Assembly: GCF_904849725.1 (NCBI RefSeq)
Contig: NC_058521.1
Coordinates: 560,624,176-560,688,175, forward strand
From: Hordeum vulgare subsp. vulgare
Lineage: Eukaryota; Streptophyta; Magnoliopsida; Poales; Poaceae
Direction of reading: 5' to 3'
DNA length: 64,000 nt
The position numbers and the translations under genes are program-made. The notes below the pieces were generated by a model that worked only from the letters and a program-made list of their open reading frames with translations, had not been told where the DNA came from and ran no database searches. Within the stretch, counting starts at the first letter, position 1; every line of letters starts with the position of its first letter. Positions 34,122 to 45,185 of this stretch are shown one piece after another.

Positions 34122-35932
34122 TGTTGGAAGTATGCCCTAGAGGCAATAATAAATATAGTTATTATTATAATTCTTGTATCAAGATAATCGTTTATTATCC
34201 GTGCTATAATTGTATTGAATGAAGACTTATATACATGTGTGGATACATAGACAAAACATTGTCCCTAGCAAGCCTCTAGTTGGCTAGCCAGTTGATTAAA
34301 GATAGTCAGGGTCTTCTGACTATGTACAAGGTGTTGTTGCTTGATAACTGGATCACGTCATTAGGAGAATCACGTGATGGACTAGACCCAAACTAATAGA
34401 CGTAGCATGTTGATCGTGTCATTTTGTTGCTACTGTTTTCTGCGTGTCAAGTATTTGTTCCTATGACCATGAGATCATATAACTCACTGACACCGGAGGA
34501 ATGCTTTATGTGTATCAAACGTCGCAACGTAACTGGGTGACTATAAAGATGCTCTACAGGTATCTTCGAAGGTGTTCGTTGAGTTAGTATGGATCGAGAC
34601 TGGGATTTGTCACTCCGTGTGACGGAGAGGTATCTTGGGGCCCACTCGGTAATACAACATCACACACAAGCCTTGCAAGCAATGTAACTTAGTGTAAGTT
34701 GCGGGATCTTGTATTACGGAACGAGTAAAGAGACTTGCCGGTAAACGAGATTGAAATAGGTATGCGGATACTGACGATCGAATCTCGGGCAAGTAACATA
34801 CCGAAGGACAAAGGGAATGACATACGGGATTGTATGAATCCCTGGCACTGAGGTTCAAACGATAAGATCTTCATAGAATATGTGGGATCCAATATGGGCA
34901 TCCAGGTCCCGCTATTGGATATTGACCGAGGAGTCACTCGGGTCATGTCTACATAGTTCTCGAACCCGCAGGGTCTGCACACTTAAGGTTCGACGTTGTT
35001 TTATGCGTATTTGAATTATATGGTTGGTTACCGAATGTTGTTCGGAGTCCCGGATGAGATCACGGACGTCACGAGGGTTTCCGGAATGCTCCGGAAACGA
35101 AGATTGATATATAGGATGACCTCATTTGATTACCGGAAGGTTTTTGGAGTTACCGGGAATGTACCGGGAATGACGAATGGGTTCCGGGTGTTCACCGGGG
35201 GGGCAGCCCACCCCAGGGAAGCCCATAGGCCTTGGGGGTGGCGCACCAGCCCTTGGTGTGCTGGTGGGACAGCCCAAGAAGGCCCTATGCGCCATAGATA
35301 GAAAATCAAAGAGAAAAGAAAAAAAGGAGGTGGGAAGGGAGAGAAGGACTCCACCTTCCAATCCTAGTTGGACTAGGATTGGAGGAGGACTCCTCCTCCC
35401 CTTGGTGCACAGCCCTTGGGGCTCCTTGAGCCTCAAGGCAAGCCTCCCCTCCCTCCTCCTATATATATGGAGCTATTAGGGCTGATTTGAGACAACTTTT
35501 TCAAGGCAGCCCGACCACATACCTCCACGGTTTTACCTCTAGATCGTGTTTCTGCGGAGCTCGAGCGGAGCCTTGCTGATATTAGATCACCACCAACCTC
35601 CGGAGCACTGTCACGCTACCGGCGAACTCATCTACCTCTCCGTCTCTCTTGCTGGATCAAGAAGGCCAAGATCATCGTCGAGGTGTACGTGTGTTGAACG
35701 CGGAGGTGCCGTCTGTTCGGCACTAGATCGCGGGACGGTTCGTGGGTCGGTTCGCAGGGCGGATCGAGGGAGGTGAGGACGTTCCACTACATCAACCACG
35801 TTCATTAACGCTTCTGCTGTGCGATCTACAAGGGTACGTAGATCGGAAATCCCCTCTCGTAGATGGACATCACCATGATAGGTCTTCGTGCGCGTAGGAA
35901 ATTTTTTGTTTCCCATGCGACGTTCCCCAACA
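34122..35932 (+). mobile_element. Solo LTR, Angela/BARE-type Copia
   Basis: 1811 bp from TGTTGGAAGTATGCCCTAG to GACGTTCCCCAACA, with no internal sequence on either side. Flanks are ACTCG (34117-34121) and ACTCC (35933-35937), one mismatch from a perfect 5-bp duplication. The surrounding copy B sequence joins cleanly across it. It is related to, but clearly distinct from, the Copia LTRs at 14370 and 21408. A TATA run lies at 35460-35468. Confidence 0.92.
35460..35468 (+). promoter_or_regulatory. TATA box of the solo Angela-type LTR
   Basis: CTCCTATATATATGGAGC, in the typical promoter position of this LTR type. It is still intact, so the solo LTR could drive outward transcription of the flanking copy B antisense strand. 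Confidence 0.55.
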
Positions 35933-36482
35933 ACTCCTAGGGGAAGGGTTGGTAGGTGTTAACCATCGTGCGATCCCTACAACCACACAAAGGATGACAA
36001 TCAATAAATAAAGTATGCTCCGACTTCCTAACATAGCGGTTCACCATATGTGCATGCTACGGGAATCACTAACTTCAACACAAGTATTTCTAGATTCACA
36101 ACACCCTACTAACATGACTCTAATATTACCATATCCATATCTCAAAACTAATTGAGAGGAATCAAACTTCTCTTTACTAATCAATGCACTTGAATATGGA
36201 AGTTTTTATTATATCCTCTTTGGATGCCTATCGTCTTTAGGACTACTTTCATAGCACACGCCAATTACCAAGTTACTTAGAGAGAGTACTCTCAAAAAGA
36301 TATAAGTGAAGATCGAGAGTTCTTATTTCTTCAAAATATGGCACCATCATGCTCTAAAAAGATCTAAGTGAAGCACCAAAGCAAAGTTATCTAGCTCAAA
36401 AGATATAAGTGAAGCACATGCGAGCTAAGTTGCCTAACTCAAAAGATATAAGTGAAGCTCAATGAGTATTCTAGTAAATTCA

Positions 36483-36764
36483 CTATGAGTGCATGTCCCT
36501 CTCAAAAAGGTGTGCAGCAAGGATGATTGTGACAAAACAAAAAGAAAAGACTCCTATGATACACGACGCTCCAAGCAAAACACATATCATGTGGTGAATA
36601 AAAATGTAGCTCCAAGTAACGTTGCCGATGGATTGAAGACGAAAGAGGGGATGCCTTCCCGGGGCATCCCCAAGCTTAGGCTTTTTGGTGTCCTTGAATT
36701 TGGCTTGGGATGCCTTGGGCATCCCCAAGCTTAAGCTCTTTCCACTCTTTATCCCATTGTCCAT
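36483..36764 (-). CDS. Short conserved ORF of the non-autonomous Gypsy family, copy B
   Basis: The equivalent of 27485-27745, starting at the ATG at 36764. It keeps the basic first half and the two hydrophobic stretches (WSYIFIHHMICVLLGASCII, GVFSFCFVTIILAAHL), with a slightly longer tail (FERDMHS). Over the shared length only about seven residues differ from copy A. It contains the two internal AAGCTTGGGGATGC motifs (minus strand, at 36719-36732 and 36664-36677). Confidence 0.4.
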   Translation of the reverse strand: MDNGIKSGKSLSLGMPKASQAKFKDTKKPKLGDAPGRHPLFRLQSIGNVTWSYIFIHHMICVLLGASCIIGVFSFCFVTIILAAHLFERDMHS

Positions 36765-37388
36765 GAGAACATCACCCAAAACTTTAAAACTTCACAACAC
36801 AAAACTTAAACAGAAACTCGTGATATCATTAGCATAAGAAAACAAACCACCACCACTTTAGGTACTGTAGTAATCTTGATTTCTATTTATATTGATGTTA
36901 TATTAATGTATTCTCACTTTTCCATGGCTAGTACCCCCCGATACTAACCATAGTTTCAACAAAATAAGCAATCAACACAACAAAAACAGAATCTGTCAAA
37001 AACAGACCAGTCTGTAGCAACCTGTATACTTCGTATACCTCTGGTATCCCAAAATTCTGAACAATTATGACAATTAGGTCAATTTTTATATCAACCAGAA
37101 TAAAAAAGAATCCACTCAAAAGCTCTTGTTGGATAGGAATGAAAAATAATTTCGTGAGCGCAAAGTTTCTGTCTTTTTCAGCACGATCAAACAACCATCA
37201 CCAAAACTAGTCATAAAGGTTCTACTTGGCACAAACACAAAAACAAACCTAAAAAACACAATCATAATAGAATTATGATGGTTAGGACACAACAAAACAG
37301 AAAGCAAAAAAGCAAAGATAAATTCATTGGGTTGCCTCCCAACAAGCGCTATTGTTTAACGCCCTTAGCTAGGCATAAGGCGACAGAA

Positions 37389-38339
37389 TCAAGTGTCGTC
37401 ATCTTTGGTGCTCAAACCATAAGTAGCCCTCATCATGGATTCAGAAGGCAATCTTATTTTCTTTCTAGGAAAGTGTTCCATGCCCTTATTTAATGGAAAT
37501 TGAAATCTAATATTCCCTTCCTTCATATCGATGATAGCACCAATAGTCCTAAGGAAAGGTCTACCAAGAATGATGGGACATGTCGGATTGCAATCAATAT
37601 AAAGCACAATGAAATCTACGGGCACATAGTTCCTATTTGCAATAATAAGAACATCATTGATCCTTCCCATAGGTTTCTTAATAGTAGAATCCGCAAGATG
37701 CAAATTAAGAGAGCACTCATCAATCTCATTGAAGCCTAGAACATCACATAAAGACTTTAGAATAGCGGAAACACTAGCACACAAATCACACAAAGCATTG
37801 CATTCATAGTTTTTAATCTTGATTTTGATAGTAGGTTCCCACTCATCATGAAGTTTTCTAGGAATAGATACCGCCAACTCAAGTTTCTCTTCAAGAGATT
37901 TCATCATAGCACCAATGATATGATCGGTAAAGGCCTTATTTTGGCTATAAGCATGTGGAGAGTTTAGCATGGATTGCATCAAGGAAATACATTCAATCAA
38001 AGAGCAACTATCATAATTGAATTCCTTGAAATCCAAAGTAGTAATTTCATCACTACTCAAAGTTTTGATATCCTCTACTCCACTTTCAGTGCCTTTAGCA
38101 TCAAGATAAATAGACTCCGAATCATTGGAGTGTTTCTCAACCAAAGTGGATTCATATCCAACCCCATAATCATTAGGATTGACATTAGAAAACAAGGATT
38201 TAATAGGAGTCACACCAAGCACTTTAAGATCTTCGTGATTCTCATCACGAGAACACGCCTTTTTAATATTACGAATTTGGGCGGTTCTTTCTTTACTCTC
38301 ATTCATGGAAAAATGCATAGCTTTCAAAGTTTCATCCAT
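37389..38339 (-). pseudogene. Gag C-terminus and protease of copy B
   Basis: 316 codons open from MDETLKAMHFSMNESKERTA to the stop after LSTKDDDT. It contains the protease segments NALCDLCASVSAILKSLCDV, FIVLYIDCNPTCPIILGRPF and RTIGAIIDMKEGNI. The active-site triplet reads D-L-C in place of D-L-G seen in copy A, which should abolish activity. It is separated from the upstream gag frame by a stop and a frameshift in 38340-38460. Confidence 0.85.
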
Positions 38340-38460
38340 ATTAATCTTGGGAGGAGCACATCAATTTCAAAGCATCAATATCAAGAGACATTTTATCAAC
38401 GGTCCTAGCCAAGTCATCAATTTTGAGCAGTTTTTCTTCTATGGACGCATTGAAAATCTT

Positions 38461-39450
38461 TTACGAGTTGATAAACTCTTTAATATTACCCTCAAGATCA
38501 TAGGGTAATTTATTGTAATTTCCATGAGCATTGTTGTAGGAATTGCCAAAGTTATTAGAGGGATTACTAGGAAAAGGCCTAGGATTAAAGTTACCTCTAT
38601 ACGCATTGTTGTTGCCAAAATTATTCCCACCAACAAAATTAACATCCAAGCTCTCATTGCTATTCTCAATCAAGGAAGACAAAGGCATATCATTTGGATC
38701 TAAAGGAGCACTTTTACTGGCAAACAATTTCATTAACTCATCCATCTTAGCACTCAGAGAGTTAATTTCTGCTATAGCATGCACTTTTTTACTAGTAGGT
38801 GACCTTTCAGTGTGCCATTGAGAATAGTTTTTCATGATATTATCTAGGAGGTTTGTGGCTTCTCCTAGTGTGATTTCCATGAAAGTTCCACCGGAGGCGG
38901 AATCCAAGATATTTCTAGAAGCAAAATTCAAACCAGCATAGAAGATTTGTATAATCATCCAAAGACTCAGGACAAGAGCGGGACAATTTCTAATCATCAA
39001 TTTCATTCTCTCCCAAGATTGTGCAACATGTTCATGATCTAGTTGCTTAAAATTCATGATATCATTACGGAGAGAGATAATCTTAGCTGGCGGAAAATAC
39101 TTGAAAATATAAGCATCTTTACACTTGTTCCAAGAATCAATACTATTTTTGGGTAAAGATGAAAACCAAGTTTTTGCTCGATCTCGTAATGAGAACGGAA
39201 ATATCTTCAATTTAATCATATCATTATCCACATATTTCTTCTTTTGCATATCACATAACTCAATGAAGGTATTGAGATGGGATGCGGCATCTTCACTAGG
39301 AAGGCCGGAAAATTGCTCTTTCATAACAAGATTCAGCAAAGCAGCATTGATTTCATATGATTCCGTACTAGTGGTGGGAGCAATCGAAGTACTAATAAAA
39401 TCATTATTATTAGTATTCGAGAAGTCACACAATTTGGTGTTTTCAGTCAT
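38461..39450 (-). pseudogene. Gag N-terminal part of copy B
   Basis: 329 codons from MTENTKLCDFSNTNNNDFIS to a stop after IKEFINS. It includes SLRDRAKTWFSSLPKNSIDS, NDIMNFKQLDHEHVAQSWER and the Asn/Gly-rich end (GGNNFGNNNAYRGNFN). This is the less damaged gag of the two copies and shows the family protein continuous through regions where copy A has stops. Confidence 0.85.
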
Positions 39451-39650
39451 GGTGACTTAGCAAGCACACAAGCACACAAGCAAACAGAAAGCAAGCGAAA
39501 GAAAAGGGCGAACGAAAAAGGAAAATATTTTTGTAAATTTTGTTTTTTCAGAAATGGGGGAGAGGAAAACGAGAGGAAAAAAGGCAAATAATGTAAATGC
39601 AAGAGATGAGTTTGCGATAGGTACTTCGTAGATATGCTTCACTTGAATAC

Positions 39651-39668
39651 TCCCCGGCAACGGCGCCA
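39651..39668 (-). promoter_or_regulatory. Second, distal primer-site sequence of copy B
   Basis: Minus-strand TGGCGCCGTTGCCGGGGA, a perfect tRNA-Asp-type site. It is 59 bp further from the LTR than the proximal copy. Confidence 0.75.
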
Positions 39669-39709
39669 AAAATTGGCACGTTGACGGGAGACTATGATTG
39701 ACTTGATCC

Positions 39710-39727
39710 TCCCCGGCAACGGCGGCA
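39710..39727 (-). promoter_or_regulatory. Proximal primer binding site of copy B
   Basis: Minus-strand TGCCGCCGTTGCCGGGGA, 11 bp inside the LTR end at 39739. It has one mismatch (third base C for G) to the perfect site. Confidence 0.8.
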
Positions 39728-39738
39728 GAAATTCTTCT

Positions 39739-41256
39739 TGATACCTATTGAGCTTGCGTTGGTTTTTCCCTTGAAGAGGAAAGGGTGATGCAGCACAGTA
39801 GCAGTAAGTATTTCCCTCAGTTTGAGAACCAAGGTATCAATCCAGTAGGAGTATCAAGATGATGCACCAATGTACGTGCGCAAAAACAAACAAACTTGCA
39901 CCCAACGCTATAAAGGGGTTGTCAATCCCTTCACGATTATTTGCAAGGTGAGATCTGAAGGTGAAAAGTGCAACAAAGTAATTTTGTGGAACTGAAAATA
40001 GGATGTGAAGTAGACCCGGGGGCCATAGTGTTCACTAGAGGCATCTCTCATGATAGCAAGTATTACGGTGGGTGAACGAAATACTGTCGAGCAATTGATA
40101 GAATCGCACAAAGTCATGATGATATCTAAGGCAATGATCATACATATAGGCATCACGTCCGAGACAAGTAGATCGATACTTTCTGCATCTACTACTATTA
40201 CTCCACACATCGACCGCTATCCAGCATGCATCTAGTGTATTGAGTTCATAACAAATAGAGTAACGCCTTAAGCAAGATGACATGATGTAGAGGGATAGAT
40301 TCATGCAATAGATATAAACCCCATCTTTTTTACCCTTGATGGCAACAACATGATGCGCGCCTCGCTACCCCTTCTGTCACTGGGTGAGGACACCGCACGG
40401 TATGAACCCAAAACCAAGCACTTCTCCCATTGCAAGAATTATAGATCAAGTTGGCCAAATGAAACCCACAACTCGAAGAGAATTACAAGGATACAAAATC
40501 ATGCATATAAGAGATCAGAGGAGACTCAAATAATAATCATAGATAATCTGATCATAAGTCCACAATTCACCGGATCTCGACAAACACACCGCAAAACAAG
40601 GTTATATCGGATAGATCTCCGTGAAGATCATGGAGAACTTTGTATTGAAGATCCAAGAGAGAGAAGAAGCCATCTAGCTACTAGCTATGGACCCGAAGGT
40701 CTGTGGTGAACTACTCACGCATCATCGGAGAGGCAATGGTGTTGATGAAGAAGCCCTCCGTGTCCGAATCCCCCTCCGACAGGGCACCAGAACAGTCCCC
40801 AGATGGGATCTTGCAGAGACAGAAGCTTGCGACGGCGGAAAAGTATTTTCGTGGCTCTCTCTGGTGGTTTTGGATTTTTAGAGAATTTATAGGCGGAAGA
40901 AGTAGGGCAAAGGAGCCACGTGGGGCCCACAAGCCTGGTAGGCGCGCCCCCAGGCCGCGGCTAGGGGGCTTGTGACCTCCCCCGGGGTCCTTTGCCTTGG
41001 TTCTCAAGTTCCCTGTGTATCTTCTGTTATGGAAAAAATCATTCCGCAGGTTTTATTCCGTTTGGACTCCGTTTAATATTCTTGTGTGAAAAGGGTCAAA
41101 AACACGGAAAAAACAGAAACTGACACTTGGCACTGAGTTAATAGGTTAGTCCCAAAAAAGATATAAAATAGCATATTCATGCATACAAAACATCCAAAGT
41201 TGACAAGATAATAGCATGGAACCATAAAAAATTATAGATACGTTGGAGACGTATCA
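39739..41256 (-). mobile_element. 5' LTR of copy B
   Basis: 1518 bp; minus-strand TGATACGTCTCCAACG (41256) to AGGTATCA (39739). The GC-rich block with the GGGCCCACAAGCC / GGCTTGTGACC pair is at 40920-40980. Confidence 0.92.
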
Positions 41257-41465
41257 TTCCTCTTCGGCCAGCCGTGGGCCGACAGCCGGCTCTTCGGCCA
41301 CCCGCGGGCCGACGGGCCCTCTTCGGCCTCCCACCAGCCGACAGGACCCCTGTCGGCCCACCACAGGTCGACGGGGTGCTAGTTTTTTTTAAATTTTCAC
41401 ATATGCTTTTCGAATTTACTACAAAATACGTAGTACTTTTGGAAAAAAAATAGCAAACATCGGCG
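41257..41465. repeat. CTCTTCGGCC-type imperfect tandem repeat and flank
   Basis: About four imperfect units of roughly 33 bp (CTCTTCGGCC ... GGGCCGAC) occupy 41257-41365; the left end of the array lies at 31205-31271. AT-rich unassigned sequence follows to 41465. Confidence 0.7.
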
Positions 41466-41469
41466 AGCG

Positions 41470-42240
41470 CTAAAGCACGTTGATATCATTGTGTGATCCG
41501 GCCATGCCAAAGAAAGACTGCCAGATCCAGAGATCTTCAGACGCCACGACCTCTAGTATGACAGTGCAAGCCCTGACATGGCCCTTATACTGCCCTTGCC
41601 AAGCAGAACGACAGTTTTTCCACTCCCAGTGCATGCAGTATTTGCTACCAAGCATCCCTAGGAAGCCCCTGCTAGCATTCATCGCTAATAAACGGGTTAT
41701 ATCTTCAGCAGTCGGCTCTCTCAAGTACTCAGGGCCAAACACAGCAATAACAGTCTTGCAGAACTTATACAGGGACTCTAGGCAAGTAGACTCGTTCATA
41801 CGGACGTACTCGTCAATGAGATCACCGGGAACTCCGTATGCAAGCATTCAGATGACGGGAGTGCATTTCTGATAAGAGGAAAAACCTATCTTGCCAATGA
41901 TATCCTCTTTGCACTTGAAATAGTCATCATAGCCGACCACCCCCTCTCTAATACGGTTGAAAAGATGCCTATTCATACGGAAACGACGGCGGAATTTGTG
42001 ATGTTTGAACAACGGGTTTGTTGTATCAAAGTAGTCCTTTCAAAGAAGGAAATGCCCACTCTCTCGGTTGCGATTCAACGCCGGAAGGTGGCCCGAAATG
42101 GCGCAATGGAACAACGGCCGCTCGCTGTTGAGGTGGTGATGGACCAACACGGCAGCCAATATCTCCTCCTCGTCATCGGATGACGAATCATCGGAGTCGC
42201 AAAGGAAATTGTGAAAAAGAACTCGTCGACGGAGTCCATT
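41470..42240 (-). pseudogene. PIF/Harbinger transposase, decayed
   Basis: Minus strand. The N-terminal acidic block (SDDSSSDDEEEILAA) lies near 42170. Across a stop and a frame change it continues KFRRRFRMNRHLFNRI, VGYDDYFKCKEDIIGKIGFS and QKCTPVI, a stop, then 125 open codons: MLAYGVPGDLIDEYVRMNES, CLESLYKFCKTVIAVFG, REPTAEDITRLLAMNASRGF, MLGSKYCMHWEWKNCRSAWQ, WIWQSFFGMAGSHNDINVL. This is the order of PIF/Harbinger transposases. The first catalytic aspartate, usually in GSIDCMHWEWKNC, is gone (GSKYCMHW). The C-terminal third after HNDINVL is missing. Confidence 0.85.
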
Positions 42241-42840
42241 TTGTACCTTCGCAAACTGTTGAACAAATTGCGGGCGTCGACGAAAGAGACGGACGACGAA
42301 GGGAGTCGCGGCGCGCACGGACCAGCTAGATGCCCTGCCGGCGTCCGACGAGCATGCCGGTGAGGATCTGGCCGGGCGGCGAGGCGACTTCTTGGTCGGG
42401 GGCGGGCTGTGTGGTGGGGGCGCGGGGGTGGGAAGTAGTCGGCTCCCCGGTGGCAAGACGACGTCGGCGGGCGACATGGGAGTGGGCGGCGTTGCTGGGC
42501 AGATGTGGAGACGCCAACAGCTGGCAGAGTCGCCGGCAAAAATGGACGACGGCGTCGGCGACGAAGAAGGCGGGCGAGGGTTGGATGGGGGCGGCTAATG
42601 TGCCACCGACCAGCGGGCCCGTGAACGGAGAAGGCGAGCGTGCGGGCGTCCGTTGCGTGTCCGCGCCGACGCAAATTCGGCTAAAAAATGTGCCGAGAAT
42701 GGGTCGCCCGTAGACGAAAACCGGATGCGCGTCCATTTGGATCGGCGCATTGGGTCGCCTTTTGTGTCCACACCGACCCAAACGGATGACGACGGACGAA
42801 ATAAGTCGTCTCATTGAAGTTGCTGTAGCGCTACTCCAGA
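42241..42840 (-). other. GC-rich upstream region of the Harbinger remnant
   Basis: Several overlapping long ORFs in all frames (42040-42814) are a by-product of about 70% GC. It is probably the 5' untranslated part and end of the Harbinger element, with a CGCCGACCCAAACGGACG-type motif near 42765-42790. I recognise no gene. Confidence 0.4.
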
Positions 42841-43432
42841 TCGATTACTCCAGACTGTGGACGTGATTAGCATATGTTTGATACTGTACTCTACATGCGT
42901 AAGTTTGTAAGCCAGCGTTTTGAAAAAACCATCCACCTGCTTACTTCCTAGACTTGTGCGTTAATTCATGTCCTTGCTCGTAAGGTATGTGAGCCAAAAA
43001 CATCGGCCATCAAGGCCTCGCTATAGAGCACTTGCACAAGCAGCGATAGTCGGGACCTAAGCTAATATCTCTCTTGTATTATTTTCTCTCAGTTTCTATT
43101 TATATCGTCCCAAACAGCATTTTAATTTTTCTACAACATAAGGGAAAACAGTCTTTTCCGGTCTGATGTAACACCATTAGTGAGTAAAATGGATGAAAAT
43201 GTCAAATAAGAAATAAAATTTACTTCCAGTGTCAAATGGGAAAGAAAATACATTTTGAAGCTAAATAGGAAAGTAGATCTAAGTAAAGGGTCAAATAAGG
43301 AATTCTCTCGTGTTGTAAAGGCGTCCTAGAATACGCGTTAGAGCATAAGAACGCGGTTGGTAAGACCGTGTGCTTTAGCTTTTTTTCTTTCGAGATTACT
43401 TCATGAAGTATACCATATTCTTTACCTAATAA
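42841..43432. other. Unassigned intergenic sequence
   Basis: No ORF, repeat or motif that I can name. Confidence 0.4.
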
Positions 43433-43462
43433 CTAGTACAAATACCCGTGCGTTGCATCGGG
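43433..43462 (-). mobile_element. Helitron-like 3' end, minus strand
   Basis: On the minus strand, a short hairpin (CCCGATGCAACGCACGGG, stem CCCG/CGGG) is followed 8 bases later by CTAG and then T. That matches the Helitron 3' rule of hairpin, CTRR, insertion before T. The element would extend rightward and carry the RS/acidic exon in the same sense. Alternatively it is one terminal inverted repeat of a 43433-48929 DNA element. Confidence 0.5.
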
Positions 43463-43516
43463 TAAAAAAAAGAACACAACATGCTTCATGTGTCATTATA
43501 CATTATTTTTTATGTC

Positions 43517-43665
43517 CTCGCGTTCACTCTGCGGAGCCTTCAATTCAGCTCTAACTTGAAGTTCAGTTCCAAGTTCACTCTGGAGAGCGTCCATTTCATC
43601 TCTAACTTCAAGCTCAGTTTCAGGTTGACTTTACGGAGCCTCCTTTTCACCTCTAACTTCAGAAC
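43517..43665. repeat. 51-bp imperfect tandem repeat
   Basis: About three units beginning TTCACTCTG[C/G]-GGAGC and containing CTCTAACTTCAAG(C/T)TCAGTT. On the minus strand the 17-codon unit reads acidic, helix-like (ELEVRDEMDALQS type), although stops interrupt it. Confidence 0.75.
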
Positions 43666-43750
43666 AATCATTGTTTTCAGCCACTGGTTCAATCAGGCAT
43701 GCATCCACACGCACAATGCCCGCCTCCGTGTCCTCCTCCACGTCGCTGAG

Positions 43751-44369
43751 CTAGGACTGCATGTGCGCCGGTTCCTCAGCACGCTCTGATGGATGAACAT
43801 CCACCATGGGCAGTTGGTGGTTGGCATTTATTTCAACAGCATCTGCATCATTCAGGCCAGCAACAGCAGCAGCTTCATCGTCCTGACCATTGTCCTCTGT
43901 TTCCATCTCTTCATATTCATAGGTGACACCATCATCATCTTCACCATGTTCATCTGATTCCACCACCTCTTCATATTCATACTCTGCATCTTCATCTTCA
44001 GGCCTTGCACCATCGTGCTCTGGTTCCACCGCATCTTCGTCTTCATGGCTGGCGCCGTCCTCCACCATTACCACCTCGGAGTGAAGAATCTTCGGATCCC
44101 TCGGCAATTTATCAACATCATCGCGGTCCACTTCACCGTCACGGCCGGCAGCAGTTCTAGACTCTGCTGGCACCTTGCTCTGATCTAGATCGCCACTGCG
44201 TGGCTGATCGAAATCACCACCCCGTGGTCGCCAGTCTGAATCCCTCCGGCTGCCACTGTAAGAGTTCCTCGGCCTTGTTCCGCTCCGGCTCCTGCTCCTG
44301 CTCCTGCTCCGACTCCGGCTCCTCCGCCTCCGGTCCAGTCTGCGGTCAACAGAGGGCCGGCGGTCATCG
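43751..44369 (-). pseudogene. Last exon of an RS-rich, acidic nuclear-type protein (captured fragment)
   Basis: The exon follows a 3' splice site (AATTCCCAG, AG at 44371-44370) and is open for about 206 codons to a stop at 43751. It begins DDRRPSVDRRLDRRRRSRSR, an arginine/serine-rich domain of the splicing-factor kind. It then runs through RPRNSYSGSRRDSDWRPRGG to a strongly acidic tail (EDEDAEYEYEEVV, DDDGVTYEYEEME). RS domains bind RNA or other splicing proteins in the nucleus; the acidic tail has no assigned role. I do not recognise the parent gene. The upstream exons are absent: beyond the splice site is AT-rich sequence unrelated to a gene. Confidence 0.55.
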
Positions 44370-44371
44370 CT

Positions 44372-45165
44372 GGGAATTCTTGAAATGCACGAACATTATT
44401 TGAATTATGATGAAAATGGCAAAGTATGTTTTGTTAATTAATGATAGCATATGCATAAGAACATTATTTTTATCTTGCTGATATATGTGTTTGCATTTGT
44501 AATCTAAGTGAAGTCTTAATTTGATTGCAAACATATTAGACAGCTCCATCGAAAACAATCAATTTGTAAGTACATGCATACCAAATGTTCTAGGTTGCAT
44601 ACCAATATCGATATTCTTAAAAAAATAATTAGCAAAACAGTTTATATATATGAAAAATTAAAGCTCAGCCATTTGTTTACGTAAAGCTTGTATAAACAAC
44701 ATTGTATATTTTTTATACATTAGAAACTTTTTTGCGTGTGACATCACAAACATTATTGAGTTTTGATGTCTAATTTCTTTAATATGCATTTTACATATTT
44801 TGTATGCATCATGAATATTTTTTATATACATGTTTTACATTATTTAAATACACGATTCACATTTTTGAAAAGTTCTATTTTTATGTCTACTTTGTTCCAT
44901 ACACATTATATATTTTTGTATATGTTTTCTGATACACCGGAAACATTTTCCTACGCACATTTAAAGTTTTTTAAATACAAGATCAATATTTTTCAAAATA
45001 AAAGAAAAATATATTATTTATTGTCCATACGAACTGTATATATTTTTGTATATATGGAAACTTATTTGTCTACAAATTTGACATTTATTTAATCCATGAT
45101 TAACATGTGCGTAAAGTTTGTCGAAATAAAGGCAAAAGAGAAAAAATAGAAAAAGAAGAACAAAT
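44372..45165. other. AT-rich sequence without genes
   Basis: Imperfect runs of the type ACATTATATATTTTTGTATA recur at 44880-45070. Short ORFs here are compositional. Confidence 0.5.
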
Positions 45166-45185
45166 ATGGTTGTAATCCACGATGA

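Larger units (their letters stand above)
32801..37388 (-). other. Noncoding 3' region of copy B
   Basis: The inverse counterpart of 26866-29535, interrupted by the solo LTR at 34122-35932. Apart from the short conserved ORF it has no coding potential. The post-protease hairpin is present at about 37328-37346. Confidence 0.7.
31272..41256 (-). mobile_element. Non-autonomous Gypsy element, copy B, with nested Angela-type solo LTR
   Basis: It has both LTRs (31272-32785 and 39739-41256), two primer-site sequences, gag (38461-39450), protease (37389-38339), a noncoding region and a polypurine tract at 32787-32800, all on the minus strand. A 1.8-kb solo LTR at 34122-35932 splits the noncoding region. 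Flanking GTCCT/TTCCT fits a target duplication with one mutation. The flanking CTCTTCGGCC repeat is continuous when the element is removed. No pol domains are seen. Confidence 0.9.

Noticed and set aside
42040..42814. Overlapping ORFs up to 199 codons on both strands
   Set aside because: Very high GC gives open frames by chance; only the Harbinger frame shows family motifs.
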